Shown here in pieces: positions 55,808-64,000 of a DNA stretch of 64,000 bases; the first letter of the stretch is position 1, and each line of letters begins with the position of its first letter. The notes beneath the pieces were generated by a model that was not told where the DNA came from, made no database searches, and worked only from the letters and a program-made list of their open reading frames with translations. The position numbers were made by a program, and so were the translations under genes. Source of the stretch: an uncultured Clostridia bacterium (GTDB taxonomy: Bacteria; Bacillota; Clostridia; TANB77; CAG-508); assembly GCA_934168355.1 (NCBI GenBank), contig CAKPNI010000002.1, positions 1-64,000 on the forward strand, read 5' to 3'.

Positions 55808-56998
55808 ATGAAAATATTAGTATTAAACTGTGGTAGTTCATCACTAAAGTATCAATTAATTAACATGGAAACAGATGAGGTATTAGCATCTGGAAAATAT
55901 GAAAGAATAGGAGAAAAAGAAGCATTTATAACACACAAAGCATGTGGCAAAAAAGTAAGAATAGACCATGTTGCAATGGACCATACAGAAGCAATAGATT
56001 TTACATTAAAACAATTAACAAATCCAGAATACAAAGTAATAGATAGCTTAGACGAAGTAAGTGCTATTGGGCACAGACTAGTTCATGGGGGAGAAAAAAT
56101 TGCAGAATCAGTTGTAATTGATGAAAATGTTATAGAGGTATTAAAAGAATGTACAGATTTAGCACCACTACACAACCCAGCAGGAATAATGGGAATAGAA
56201 GCTTGCCAAAAAGTAATGCCGGGAAAACCAATGGTAGGAGTATTTGATACTGCATTCCATCAAACAATGCCAAAAGAACATTATATTTATCCAATACCAT
56301 ATGAATTTTACAAAAAATATGGAATAAGAAAATATGGATTCCACGGAACATCACATATGTACGTTTCAAATAGATTAGCTGAAATTGAACATAAAGACAT
56401 AAAAGACCTAAAAATAGTAACATGCCATCTAGGTCAAGGTTCAAGTATATGTGCAGTTGATGGTGGAAAATCAATAGATACATCAATGGGATTAACACCA
56501 CTTGGAGGAATTCCAATGGTTACAAGAAGTGGAGATTTAGACCCATCTGTTGTTACATTTTTAATGAAAAAAGAAAACTTATCAGCTGATGAAGTTGAAA
56601 ATGTTTTAAATAAACAATCAGGAGTTCAAGGAATTTCGGGATTAGCACCAGACTTTAGAGAAATAGAAGCAGCATCATATGGCGAAAGCGAAAGAGCTAA
56701 AATTGCAATTGATAGCTTTACATATGCTATTGCTGGTTATATTGCAAAATATGCTGTTGCAATGAGAGGAATTGACTATATAGTATTTACTGGTGGTGTT
56801 GGTGAAAACCAAATTAATATCCGTAAATGGATTTGCGAACAACTTGAATTTATGGGTGTTTTAATCGATACAGATGCTAATAATGTTAGGTCTGAAGAAA
56901 AATTGGTTTCTAAACCAGAGTCTAAAGTTAAAGTTTTCGTTATTCCTACAAATGAGGAATTGATGATTGCTAAGGAAACTGAGAGACTCGTTAAATAA
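55808..56998 (+). CDS. ackA: Acetate kinase, copy 2
   Basis: 396 residues, the standard length. VLNCGSSSLKYQLI, GHRLVHGGEKI, VFDTAFHQTMPKEHY, KYGFHGTSHMYV, CHLGQGSSICAV and VTRSGDLDPSVV are intact, with YIVFTGGVGENQ near the C-terminus (copy 1 has TFEAGVGEKG, a departure from consensus). This copy matches the family best and is the likelier main enzyme. Tandem duplication with divergence of copy 1 is inferred. Confidence 0.95.
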   Translation: MKILVLNCGSSSLKYQLINMETDEVLASGKYERIGEKEAFITHKACGKKVRIDHVAMDHTEAIDFTLKQLTNPEYKVIDSLDEVSAIGHRLVHGGEKIAESVVIDENVIEVLKECTDLAPLHNPAGIMGIEACQKVMPGKPMVGVFDTAFHQTMPKEHYIYPIPYEFYKKYGIRKYGFHGTSHMYVSNRLAEIEHKDIKDLKIVTCHLGQGSSICAVDGGKSIDTSMGLTPLGGIPMVTRSGDLDPSVVTFLMKKENLSADEVENVLNKQSGVQGISGLAPDFREIEAASYGESERAKIAIDSFTYAIAGYIAKYAVAMRGIDYIVFTGGVGENQINIRKWICEQLEFMGVLIDTDANNVRSEEKLVSKPESKVKVFVIPTNEELMIAKETERLVK

Positions 56999-57021
56999 AA
57001 CATATAATAAAGAGGAGAAAA

Positions 57022-57768
57022 ATGAATTTGCTAGATAATGTGGATAAAAAGCTAAAAGAATATGTTGAAAATGAGGTTTTTCCTCTTTATGAAATGAATG
57101 GAGAAGCACATGGAGTAAAACATATAGAAGCAGTAATTGAAAGAAGTTTTGAGATAATTGAAGAATTTGAAGAAATAAATGATTCAAAACAAAAGATTAA
57201 TTATAATATGTCATATGTAATTGCAGCTTACCATGATATTGGAGAACATGTAGATAGAAAAAAACATCATATTATATCAGGAAAAATAATGTTTGAAGAT
57301 AAAAAATTGGATGAATTTTTTAGCCTAGAAGAAAAAACAATAATGAAAGAAGCAATTGAAGACCATAGAGCATCAAACAAACACTTACCTCGTTCAATAT
57401 ATGGACGCATAGTATTGACAGCAGATAGAAATAATAATTTAATTGATTTCTTCAAAAGAAGAGTGCAATATTGTCTAGAACATAATCCGGAATTTTCCTT
57501 GGAAGAAGTCCAAGAAGAGATATGGAAATCTTCTAAGGAAAAATTTGGAAGAGAAGGCTATGCCAAAAATAAACCGGGATATATGTCAAGCAAAAAATTA
57601 GCAAAATATTTCCAAAGCTTAGAAAGAGTATTAGCTGATAAGGATGTTTTCTTTGAAAATGTAAAAAAAGTGTATAAGCAGTGGGAAAACAGATATAAAG
57701 AAGATGAAAAAGACGATGAAATATTAAAAGAAATTGAAATAGATAAAAATATATTAAGACAAAATTAA
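57022..57768 (+). CDS. HD-domain phosphohydrolase
   Basis: 248 residues. HGVKHIEAVIERSF, then AAYHDIGEHVDRKKHHIISG give the H...HD...D pattern for metal binding. The C-terminal third is Lys/Glu-rich. Likely hydrolyses a nucleotide or phosphorylated metabolite; the substrate is unknown. An AGAGGAG site lies upstream, and the gene is 12 nt from the next, suggesting an operon with the ProA-like and DHH genes. Confidence 0.82.
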   Translation: MNLLDNVDKKLKEYVENEVFPLYEMNGEAHGVKHIEAVIERSFEIIEEFEEINDSKQKINYNMSYVIAAYHDIGEHVDRKKHHIISGKIMFEDKKLDEFFSLEEKTIMKEAIEDHRASNKHLPRSIYGRIVLTADRNNNLIDFFKRRVQYCLEHNPEFSLEEVQEEIWKSSKEKFGREGYAKNKPGYMSSKKLAKYFQSLERVLADKDVFFENVKKVYKQWENRYKEDEKDDEILKEIEIDKNILRQN

Positions 57769-57780
57769 GGAGAAAAGCTT

Positions 57781-58725
57781 ATGAACAATATATTAGGCAA
57801 CGCAAAAGTTGCGTATAATCAAAGCGTTAATATAAAATATGATGGCTTAAGACTCTTAAAAGAAATAAATAATAATATATCTAAAAACAAAAATATAATT
57901 ATAAAAGCAAATGAAAAAGATATTATAGAAAAAAACGGATTTAAGATTAATTTTGATATTATATCTTCTATAGTAAACGAAAGCAAAGATGAAAAGTTAT
58001 ATAAAAGTAGAATATTAAATCGAAAAGAAAACCAAATAACAGAATATGATAGCCTAGGTATAATTGATGTTTTTTTTGATGGAAACACTTATATATTAAT
58101 TGAAATGGCAATAAAAGCTATTATATCACATAATGCAATAATTTTAATTTCGCAACTAGAATATATGAAAAATACCAATATGACAATTTGTGGTATAATA
58201 GCAGGAGTTTTGAAAAATCAAAATATAAATGAAAATATTATCCAATTGAAATATGATTTTGATTTAACAAAATATTGTTCGAATGATTTAATAAAAAAAG
58301 CATTTGTTATAGGAAATACAGATTTACATAAAACTCTAAAAAGAATATCAAAAATAGATACAAGATATATTGGGTATAATGACTGTGATGTTTATATAGA
58401 AGATGCAAATAATATTGCAAATTTAGAAAAGATGGTAAATGATAATAAAAACATATTATTTAAAATATATGTGAATAAATCTATAGAAATGGCGAACAAG
58501 GATGATATTATTTATGTAAACAATATAGATGAAGCAACAGAAAAAATAAAATATGATAGTTGCAATTATTGTTGCATAATTTTTAGTAAAAATAAAGAAA
58601 ATTGTATTAAATTTGCCGAAACAAACAAAGCAAAATATATAGTTATAAATAATACAATGGATTTTAGTAGAACTAACAATGTTGAAATCAAAGAATTTTA
58701 TTGCAAAAAATACATAAAAAAATAA
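57781..58725 (+). CDS. Degenerate ProA/aldehyde-dehydrogenase-like protein
   Basis: 314 residues. LGNAKVAYNQSVNIKYDGLR and YDSLGIIDVFFDGNTYILIE...AIKAIISHNAIILIS resemble the N-terminal nucleotide-binding domain of glutamate-5-semialdehyde dehydrogenase (where the latter reads GVIGVIYE...LKSGNAVILRGG). The protein is about 100 residues shorter, the catalytic-cysteine region is not recognisable, and the body is unusually rich in Ile, Asn and Lys. It is probably not an active ProA. It sits between HD and DHH genes, so a nucleotide or stress role is possible. Confidence 0.5.
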   Translation: MNNILGNAKVAYNQSVNIKYDGLRLLKEINNNISKNKNIIIKANEKDIIEKNGFKINFDIISSIVNESKDEKLYKSRILNRKENQITEYDSLGIIDVFFDGNTYILIEMAIKAIISHNAIILISQLEYMKNTNMTICGIIAGVLKNQNINENIIQLKYDFDLTKYCSNDLIKKAFVIGNTDLHKTLKRISKIDTRYIGYNDCDVYIEDANNIANLEKMVNDNKNILFKIYVNKSIEMANKDDIIYVNNIDEATEKIKYDSCNYCCIIFSKNKENCIKFAETNKAKYIVINNTMDFSRTNNVEIKEFYCKKYIKK

Positions 58726-58747
58726 AAAAGAAAGAAGGAACTAAAAA

Positions 58748-59704
58748 ATGAATTCATATAAGGAAATCAAAGAAGTTTTAAACAATATACCAAATGATAG
58801 AGCGATAATAATTGCAGGACACGAAAATGCGGATATGGATTCAATTGGTTCATCACTTGCATTAGCATATTTTTTAAATAAAATAGGAAAAAATGATATA
58901 TCTGTGTTAATAGATAAAAAAGATAAGTATAAAATACAATGGTTTAATAATAACAAATTTATTGTACAAGATATTTCAAGAAAAGATTACGTTTTTATAA
59001 TGGTTGACTTAAATAGAAAACAACGATTAGGAATTTATGAAAATTATTTTGACAATGCTAGATTAACAATAAATATAGATCATCATGAAAATAACAAAAA
59101 AGAGTCAAATTATATTATATCAGATGAAAATATAAGCTCAACAGCAGAAATGATTTTTAACCTAATTAATGAATTTGATACGAAAATTGATGAAAATATT
59201 GCATCATTATTATATGCAGGAATTCTTACAGATACAGCAGGTTTCTCGCATAGGCTAACACCAAAGACATTTGAGACTATGTCAAAACTTTTAGAATGTG
59301 GAATTAATTATAAATATATTACAAAAAAAGTATTTCTTGAACGTACCATGAAAGAAGCAAAAGCATTATCAAAAATGTTAAGTGAAATCAATTATGATGT
59401 GTTCCATTATATAATTATAAATAAAAATGATGAAATTTTTAGTAGTCTAGAATATTCAATGCTGTTTAAAAAGATGGTTCCTATCTTAAAAAATATAGAA
59501 GATATAAAGGTTTTGGGAATATTTTTAATAGATAATGATAAAGTATTTGGAGAATTTAAGGCCAATATAGATATTGATATGTCAAAATTAGCAGAAAGAT
59601 TTGGTGGAGGTGGACATAAAGACTCTGCCGGATTTGAGAGTGAGCTTGATATTGCGGAAATACTTAAAATTTCAAAAGAATATATTGAAGAAAGTAGCAA
59701 ATGA
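58748..59704 (+). CDS. DHH-family phosphoesterase (NrnA-like)
   Basis: 318 residues. AGHENADMDSIGSSLALAYF, VDLNRKQRLG, INIDHHENN and GILTDTAGFSHRLT form the DHH domain; FGGGGHKDSAGFE is the DHHA1 substrate-binding loop. NrnA-like enzymes degrade nanoRNA, pAp or cyclic dinucleotide products (pApA, pGpG). A link to the c-di-GMP cyclase at 30862 is possible but not shown. An AGAAAGAAGG site lies upstream. Confidence 0.9.
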   Translation: MNSYKEIKEVLNNIPNDRAIIIAGHENADMDSIGSSLALAYFLNKIGKNDISVLIDKKDKYKIQWFNNNKFIVQDISRKDYVFIMVDLNRKQRLGIYENYFDNARLTINIDHHENNKKESNYIISDENISSTAEMIFNLINEFDTKIDENIASLLYAGILTDTAGFSHRLTPKTFETMSKLLECGINYKYITKKVFLERTMKEAKALSKMLSEINYDVFHYIIINKNDEIFSSLEYSMLFKKMVPILKNIEDIKVLGIFLIDNDKVFGEFKANIDIDMSKLAERFGGGGHKDSAGFESELDIAEILKISKEYIEESSK

Positions 59705-59711
59705 GCTACTT

Positions 59712-59766
59712 TTTTTGTATTGGGGACGGTTCTTTTCGCGAAAAGAACCGTCCCCAATACAAAAAA
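59712..59766. repeat. Dispersed palindromic repeat, copy 13 (perfect hairpin)
   Basis: TTTTTTGTATTGGGGACGGTTC and its exact mirror around TTTTCGCGAAAA. It is probably also the terminator of the DHH operon. Confidence 0.9.
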
Positions 59767-59781
59767 ACTTTACATAATCTA

Positions 59782-59810
59782 TTGAAAAATCCTCCAAAAT
59801 GTGTTAAAAT
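59782..59810 (+). promoter_or_regulatory. Promoter of the adenosine-deaminase fusion gene
   Basis: TTGAAA, 17-nt spacer, TAAAAT, 47 nt before the start. Confidence 0.62.
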
Positions 59811-59856
59811 ATTGAAATAGTATAACAAACGGAAAAATAAGAAAAAGGAGGATAAC

Positions 59857-62361
59857 ATGAATTTACCAAATTTATTCACCAAATTTTATTTAGACAAAGA
59901 AAAGGATATAGTAGTAAAATTATTTAAATCAGAAGAACCAGATGAATTAATTTATGTTCTAGAAACACCAAATCACCATACAGGAAATTTAATAACAAAT
60001 TTAGCAAAGGTTGCAAATGTAGAAACAATAAAAGATGAAAATGACATGAAAGTAATTACAGGAATTTTGCAAGCTTGTATTAATGATGACGGAGAAGAAG
60101 TTTATATATTTAGACTTGGTGGAATAAAAATCGCCAATATTTATCCAGATGGAAGAATAGAAAGAAAGGCAAAAATTCCAGCAATAATAAAATTATTAAT
60201 GGCACAAACAAAAGACTATAAATTGCCAGTAGAAAAAACAATAGTAAAATCATATATTCTAAAAAAATCAAAATTTAGAACAGATTTACATACACATTTA
60301 AACCAAATATTACAACCAGATTTACTAATTGCACTTGGAATAAAACATCAAATTGGATATTCGCTATATTACATAAAAAAATTAGGAATAAAAGTTACAG
60401 CAAAACAAGAAAAAGAATTATTAAAAAAGAGAAAAGAAATTGAAAAAAAATACAAACATTCAGAATTAGAGGGAAAAAAATTAGAAAGAAAAATAAATGA
60501 TGAAACATTAATAAATATGGCAGACCTAATTTTAAATAACCTAGAAAATGCTGAAGAAAATATAGTAAAAATAAGAAATAGTTTAGTACTCCTAAAAGAT
60601 GGTCAGGCAGTATTTACAAACCTTGAAAAAACAATACTTTATAGATATGCCATCATAAGAGGAAAGCAAGTACCTGATGAAGAAAAAGTGGAGCTAAGCC
60701 TAGATAAAATAGAGAAAATAGAAGATAATGACATAAGGCAAACTCTAAAGAAAATGAAAGAAGATATGGAAAGCGAAAATAGTCCATATAAAAATAATAC
60801 ATTATATCAAGATAAATTATTATGGATAGCAAGAGAATACCAAAAACAAGGAATAAAATATGTAGAAATTGCAAATTCCACACTTGCCAAAAAAGGGTCT
60901 GCTGGAATACAAAATTTAGTAGAAATGCATGAAATAATGCCTAAAATAGAAAGTGAAACTGGTGTAAGCATAAGATATCTAGCAGCAGCTAGTAGAACAT
61001 TATTTACTCCAGAGCAAGTAAAAGAATGTCCAGCTGTAATAAAAGCAGTAAGTAGAAGTCCTTATGTTGTTGGAATGGATTTAATTGGAGAAGAAATAAA
61101 CAATGTAACAGATTTTTCAGACTTAATTGGAGAAATTATAAAATATGCAATATATGAAGATGATGGATATACAATAAGATTACATGCAGGAGAAACTGAT
61201 GCATTTAAAGACAATATTGAAAAAGCATTGGACTGTATAAAAATATGTTTACCTAATGGAGAAAAAGCTCCACAAATAAGATTAGGTCATGGTTTATATG
61301 TACCAGACTTAGATACAAGAGAGGGCAAACGTATAATAAATAAAATGAAAGACTTAGATGTAATACTAGAATTCCAATTATCATCAAATGTAAGATTAAA
61401 TAACTTAACAAATTTAAATAATCATCCTATGAAAAAATACTTAGCAGCTGGGGTAAAATGTGTTCAAGGTACTGATGGATGCGGATTTTACGGAATCGAT
61501 ACAATTGATGAACAAATTGCATTAAGAAATTTATTAGATATAAAAGACACAGATTTTGCTAAAATGAGAAAAGTTGAAGACGAAATTTTAGCAAAAAGAA
61601 AAGTTTATTTTGAAGAAAAATCAAATAAATTTGAACAATTTTTGGATGGTAGAACAATTGAAGAAGCTTTAAAAGAAGAACAAGAAAAATTGTTAAAAGA
61701 AATTGATTTAAATGAAATTAACACAAAAACAAGTAACAGATTAAATTCGTATAACGTATTTAAAGAAAAAATTGTAAATTTACCACAAGATAAAACTCCA
61801 ATTATAATTGCAGGTGGAAGTTTTAATTCTAAAGGTAGAGTTACAATGCCAAATGAGGCTATTAAAAAATCTTTAAAAGAATTACTTGAGAAAGTTGATA
61901 ATAAAAATACATATATTTTGATTGGGCATAAGATGCAAGGATATGAAAGAGCAGTTTTAGATATATCAAAAGAATTAAATAAGAAATTTGATGTAACAGC
62001 TGTTGTTCCAAAGTATGTTTCAGAAGATATTAAGGAAAACTTAGATAGCTCGCAGGATTTGAGCGGAATTTATGTTTCACCTGACCCATCAGAACTTGGA
62101 ATTTATAAGAGCTTTAATTATGAGATTTTCGAAAGAAGAAATTCGGTAGTTGTTGCCTTTGATGGAAATTCACCTGTTTCTAATTTGATACAGGAAGCTA
62201 AAAATGGTAAAGGAAAAGCTAAGATTTATGTTAATTCTGATGTGGATGTGCTTAAGGAAAAAGCAAAATCATTGGATGGATATGTAAGATTATTTAATAC
62301 AAGTGAGAATTTAGCTAAAGAGATATTAGAGGATAATCCTGATATAAAACAAAAAATATAG
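59857..62361 (+). CDS. Adenosine/AMP-deaminase-like protein with C-terminal SLOG-like domain
   Basis: 834 residues. The N-terminal about 140 form an extra domain. The amidohydrolase part starts at RTDLHTHLNQ (His-x-His near 146) and contains RLHAGETDAF, IRLGHGLYVP, EFQLSSNVRL and VQGTDGCGFYG, the zinc and catalytic motifs of adenosine deaminase. A coiled insertion lies at about 185-330. The last about 190 residues (PIIIAGGSFNSKGRVTMPNE, YILIGHKMQGYERAVLDISK, VVVAFDGNSPVSNLIQEAKN) look like a Rossmann-type SLOG nucleotide-sensing domain. It likely deaminates an adenosine compound under nucleotide control. Size recalls defence deaminases such as RdrB, but no RdrA-like ATPase is adjacent. Confidence 0.75.
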   Translation: MNLPNLFTKFYLDKEKDIVVKLFKSEEPDELIYVLETPNHHTGNLITNLAKVANVETIKDENDMKVITGILQACINDDGEEVYIFRLGGIKIANIYPDGRIERKAKIPAIIKLLMAQTKDYKLPVEKTIVKSYILKKSKFRTDLHTHLNQILQPDLLIALGIKHQIGYSLYYIKKLGIKVTAKQEKELLKKRKEIEKKYKHSELEGKKLERKINDETLINMADLILNNLENAEENIVKIRNSLVLLKDGQAVFTNLEKTILYRYAIIRGKQVPDEEKVELSLDKIEKIEDNDIRQTLKKMKEDMESENSPYKNNTLYQDKLLWIAREYQKQGIKYVEIANSTLAKKGSAGIQNLVEMHEIMPKIESETGVSIRYLAAASRTLFTPEQVKECPAVIKAVSRSPYVVGMDLIGEEINNVTDFSDLIGEIIKYAIYEDDGYTIRLHAGETDAFKDNIEKALDCIKICLPNGEKAPQIRLGHGLYVPDLDTREGKRIINKMKDLDVILEFQLSSNVRLNNLTNLNNHPMKKYLAAGVKCVQGTDGCGFYGIDTIDEQIALRNLLDIKDTDFAKMRKVEDEILAKRKVYFEEKSNKFEQFLDGRTIEEALKEEQEKLLKEIDLNEINTKTSNRLNSYNVFKEKIVNLPQDKTPIIIAGGSFNSKGRVTMPNEAIKKSLKELLEKVDNKNTYILIGHKMQGYERAVLDISKELNKKFDVTAVVPKYVSEDIKENLDSSQDLSGIYVSPDPSELGIYKSFNYEIFERRNSVVVAFDGNSPVSNLIQEAKNGKGKAKIYVNSDVDVLKEKAKSLDGYVRLFNTSENLAKEILEDNPDIKQKI

Positions 62362-62362
62362 T

Positions 62363-62399
62363 AAAAAGAATTTCCTAAAAGTTTAGGAAATTCTTTTTA
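62363..62399 (+). terminator. Terminator after the deaminase fusion
   Basis: A near-perfect stem of about 17 bp (AAAAAGAATTTCCTAAA/TTTAGGAAATTCTTTTT), bidirectional. Confidence 0.9.
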
Positions 62400-62419
62400 C
62401 GCAAATTTACATAAAAATG

Positions 62420-62448
62420 TTGAAATAATTTGATATTTAGTATAAAAT
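62420..62448 (+). promoter_or_regulatory. Promoter of the FAD oxidoreductase gene
   Basis: TTGAAA, 17-nt spacer, TAAAAT, about 95 nt before the start. The leader between contains no recognised riboswitch. Confidence 0.55.
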
Positions 62449-62543
62449 AAATATACTTAATTTCATTATACTAAGCAAAATATTTTGTTTAGTTTTATTA
62501 TAGAGTAACTTATTAACTAATCGTATTAATGATGGAGGTAAAT

Positions 62544-63956
62544 ATGAAAAAATACGACGTAATTATTGTAGGTGCAGGTCCTGCAGGAGTGTTTTGTGCA
62601 TTAGAACTTACAAAGGAAAAACGGAATTTTAAAGTTCTAATTATCGATGAGGGAGCAGCAATTGAGCAAAGACGGTGTAAAACTGAATTTGTAGGAAAAT
62701 GTACTAGATGTAAAGTGTGTAGCATTACACATGGCTTTGCAGGTGCAGGTGCGTTTTCGGATTGCAAACTTTCATTATATAATCCGACAGATGCGACATT
62801 TGTTGGGGGAGAACTTGAAAGCTATATGTCAACCAAAGAATTAAAAGCACTTTTAGATGAGGTGGTTGACACATATAAAAAATATGGCATTCCTGAAAAG
62901 GTAATAGGAGGAAGGGAACATTCTGTTGCTAATGAGCTTTTAAAGAAAGCAAATAGAAACGGATTAGAGATGACAATTGTTCCTTTTATGCATGCAGGGA
63001 CTACAAATGGTAGAAGAGCATATTATCTTCTACAAACAGAGCTACAGTCAGATGATAGGATTGACATGTTGTTTAATACACATGTTGACGATGTCATTGT
63101 AGAAAATGGGACTGTTAAAGGTATTGTGTATACAAAAAACAAACAAACACACAAAATCTATGCACCCAATGTAGTATTGGCGACTGGAAGAGCAGGGGCT
63201 TCTTGGAACAAAGAGATTTGCTCTAAACATGGTATACCAACAAGAGAAGGAAAAATCAAAATTGGTGTACGTTATGAACTTCCAGATGAAGTTATGGGTT
63301 CTGCAAATGAGCTGTATGAGCCAAAGTTTAAAGCACCTGAAACCGAAGAAACAGATGCAGCAATAACATTTTGTCATAATCCGTATTGTGGCAGTGTGGT
63401 AGCAGAGTCTTATGATGGTAAGATAACTTTAGTCAATGGACATGCCGATAATATGCCAACCGGAAGAACAAACATGGCATTACTCTTCAAAATGGACTTC
63501 GGAGAAAATGCAATTGAAGTAGTCAAGAATATGGCGAGAACTCTGAATGTTCTGTCTAATGGTCAGGTGGCAGTTCAACGGACAGGAGACTTCTTTTCAA
63601 ATGTAGCTACAACCCATGATGGCTTGAAAAATAATTCAGTTGAACCCACTTTAGAATCTGCGGTTCCGCTTAACTTTCAAGAGGTCATGCCGGCAAGACT
63701 TGTAAATAATATAAAAAGCTTTATTAATAAGATTGATAAAGTTATTCCGGGTTTTGCGGGGGATGATAACTTGATATATGGGTTAGAAGTAAAATTTTCC
63801 AATTTAATTATTTCAGTAGACAAAAATTTTATGACTCAAATTGCAGGTTTATATGCAATTGGGGATGGAGCTGGAATTTCAAATGGATTAATTCAGGCCT
63901 CTGCCTCAGGAAAATATATTGGAAAAATCCTGATGGATAAAAACAAAAATTCTTAA
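62544..63956 (+). CDS. FAD-dependent oxidoreductase (COG2509-like)
   Basis: 470 residues. The dinucleotide motif VGAGPAGVFCALEL (Gly10, Gly12, Gly15) is followed by the cysteine-rich GKCTRCKVCSITHGFAGAGAFSD segment of this family and a C-terminal GLYAIGDGAGISNGLIQASA flavin-binding motif. The reaction is unknown. Three CGG codons are read in frame as Arg; the third, in VQRTGDF, is at a position that I recall as a conserved Arg in the family, so CGG means Arg here. Codon use is more mixed than in the fab or spo genes. The ATG at 62544 has GGAGG 6-7 nt upstream. It is a single-gene unit. Confidence 0.85.
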   Translation: MKKYDVIIVGAGPAGVFCALELTKEKRNFKVLIIDEGAAIEQRRCKTEFVGKCTRCKVCSITHGFAGAGAFSDCKLSLYNPTDATFVGGELESYMSTKELKALLDEVVDTYKKYGIPEKVIGGREHSVANELLKKANRNGLEMTIVPFMHAGTTNGRRAYYLLQTELQSDDRIDMLFNTHVDDVIVENGTVKGIVYTKNKQTHKIYAPNVVLATGRAGASWNKEICSKHGIPTREGKIKIGVRYELPDEVMGSANELYEPKFKAPETEETDAAITFCHNPYCGSVVAESYDGKITLVNGHADNMPTGRTNMALLFKMDFGENAIEVVKNMARTLNVLSNGQVAVQRTGDFFSNVATTHDGLKNNSVEPTLESAVPLNFQEVMPARLVNNIKSFINKIDKVIPGFAGDDNLIYGLEVKFSNLIISVDKNFMTQIAGLYAIGDGAGISNGLIQASASGKYIGKILMDKNKNS

Positions 63957-63961
63957 AAATG

Positions 63962-63992
63962 AATAAAGCGGTGCAAAATGCACTGCTTTATT
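63962..63992 (+). terminator. Terminator after the FAD oxidoreductase gene
   Basis: The 14-bp stem AATAAAGCGGTGCA/TGCACTGCTTTATT (one G-T) with T-rich tail at the window end. Confidence 0.85.
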
Positions 63993-64000
63993 CTATATTG

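Overview
The window is a strongly AT-rich chromosomal segment from an anaerobic, spore-forming member of the Clostridia (Bacillota), most likely an uncultured gut lineage. The basis is a complete spoIIIAA-AH cluster, a bacterial type II fatty-acid set with FabI, a Pta/AckA acetate pathway, near-exclusive AGA arginine codons in most genes, and GGAGG-type ribosome binding sites. No rRNA, tRNA, CRISPR array or transposase was seen.

Layout. 0-4.3 kb: a Gabija-like anti-phage pair (OLD ATPase/TOPRIM nuclease plus UvrD-like helicase), a divergent XRE regulator and an excisionase-like DNA-binding gene, with two copies of one candidate operator. 4.4-10.4 kb: yebC and the spoIIIA operon. 10.5-25.4 kb: a Tad/Flp-like pilus or secretion locus (CpaB-like, two MinD/TadZ-like proteins, TadA ATPase, TadB/C-like membrane protein, a run of small pilin-like proteins without leader peptides, large surface proteins, a DUF2207 protein). 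25.5-35.2 kb: single-gene units (MYG1, a ClpX-like AAA+ ATPase, an unknown 530-aa protein, aldolase, GGDEF protein, lipase, MntP, peroxiredoxin). 35.3-46.4 kb: fatty-acid synthesis (acyl-CoA synthetase, biotin ligase, fabD, fabG, fabF, accB, fabZ, accC, accD, accA, fabI). 46.5-53.4 kb: surface display genes (RCC1-propeller pilin-like protein, a pilin-like protein with a variable lectin-type C-terminus like those of diversity-generating retroelements, a degenerate subtilisin). 53.4-64 kb: pta, two tandem acetate kinases, HD, ProA-like, DHH/NrnA, an adenosine-deaminase fusion and an FAD oxidoreductase.

The most striking signal is a recurrent disruption of genes that should be intact. In nine genes (GajB-like helicase, spoIIIAA, spoIIIAE, TadZ-like, tadA, DUF2207, accD, RCC1-pilin, and a minus-strand XRE gene found only by assuming the rule) the frame breaks ten times. 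Every break has the same form: an in-frame CGG codon at which skipping the C gives GGN (Gly) and restores the family-consistent frame. In my reading, most other genes have no in-frame CGG at all. The exceptions are six separate, mostly single-gene units that read CGG as arginine. This suggests programmed +1 frameshifting (or quadruplet CGGN to Gly decoding) at a near-unassigned codon. A systematic assembly error must be excluded first.

A second theme is a family of at least 13 intergenic palindromic repeats (core GGACGGTTC/GAACCGTCC or variants) between 25 and 60 kb. Their outer arms differ from copy to copy but stay self-complementary.
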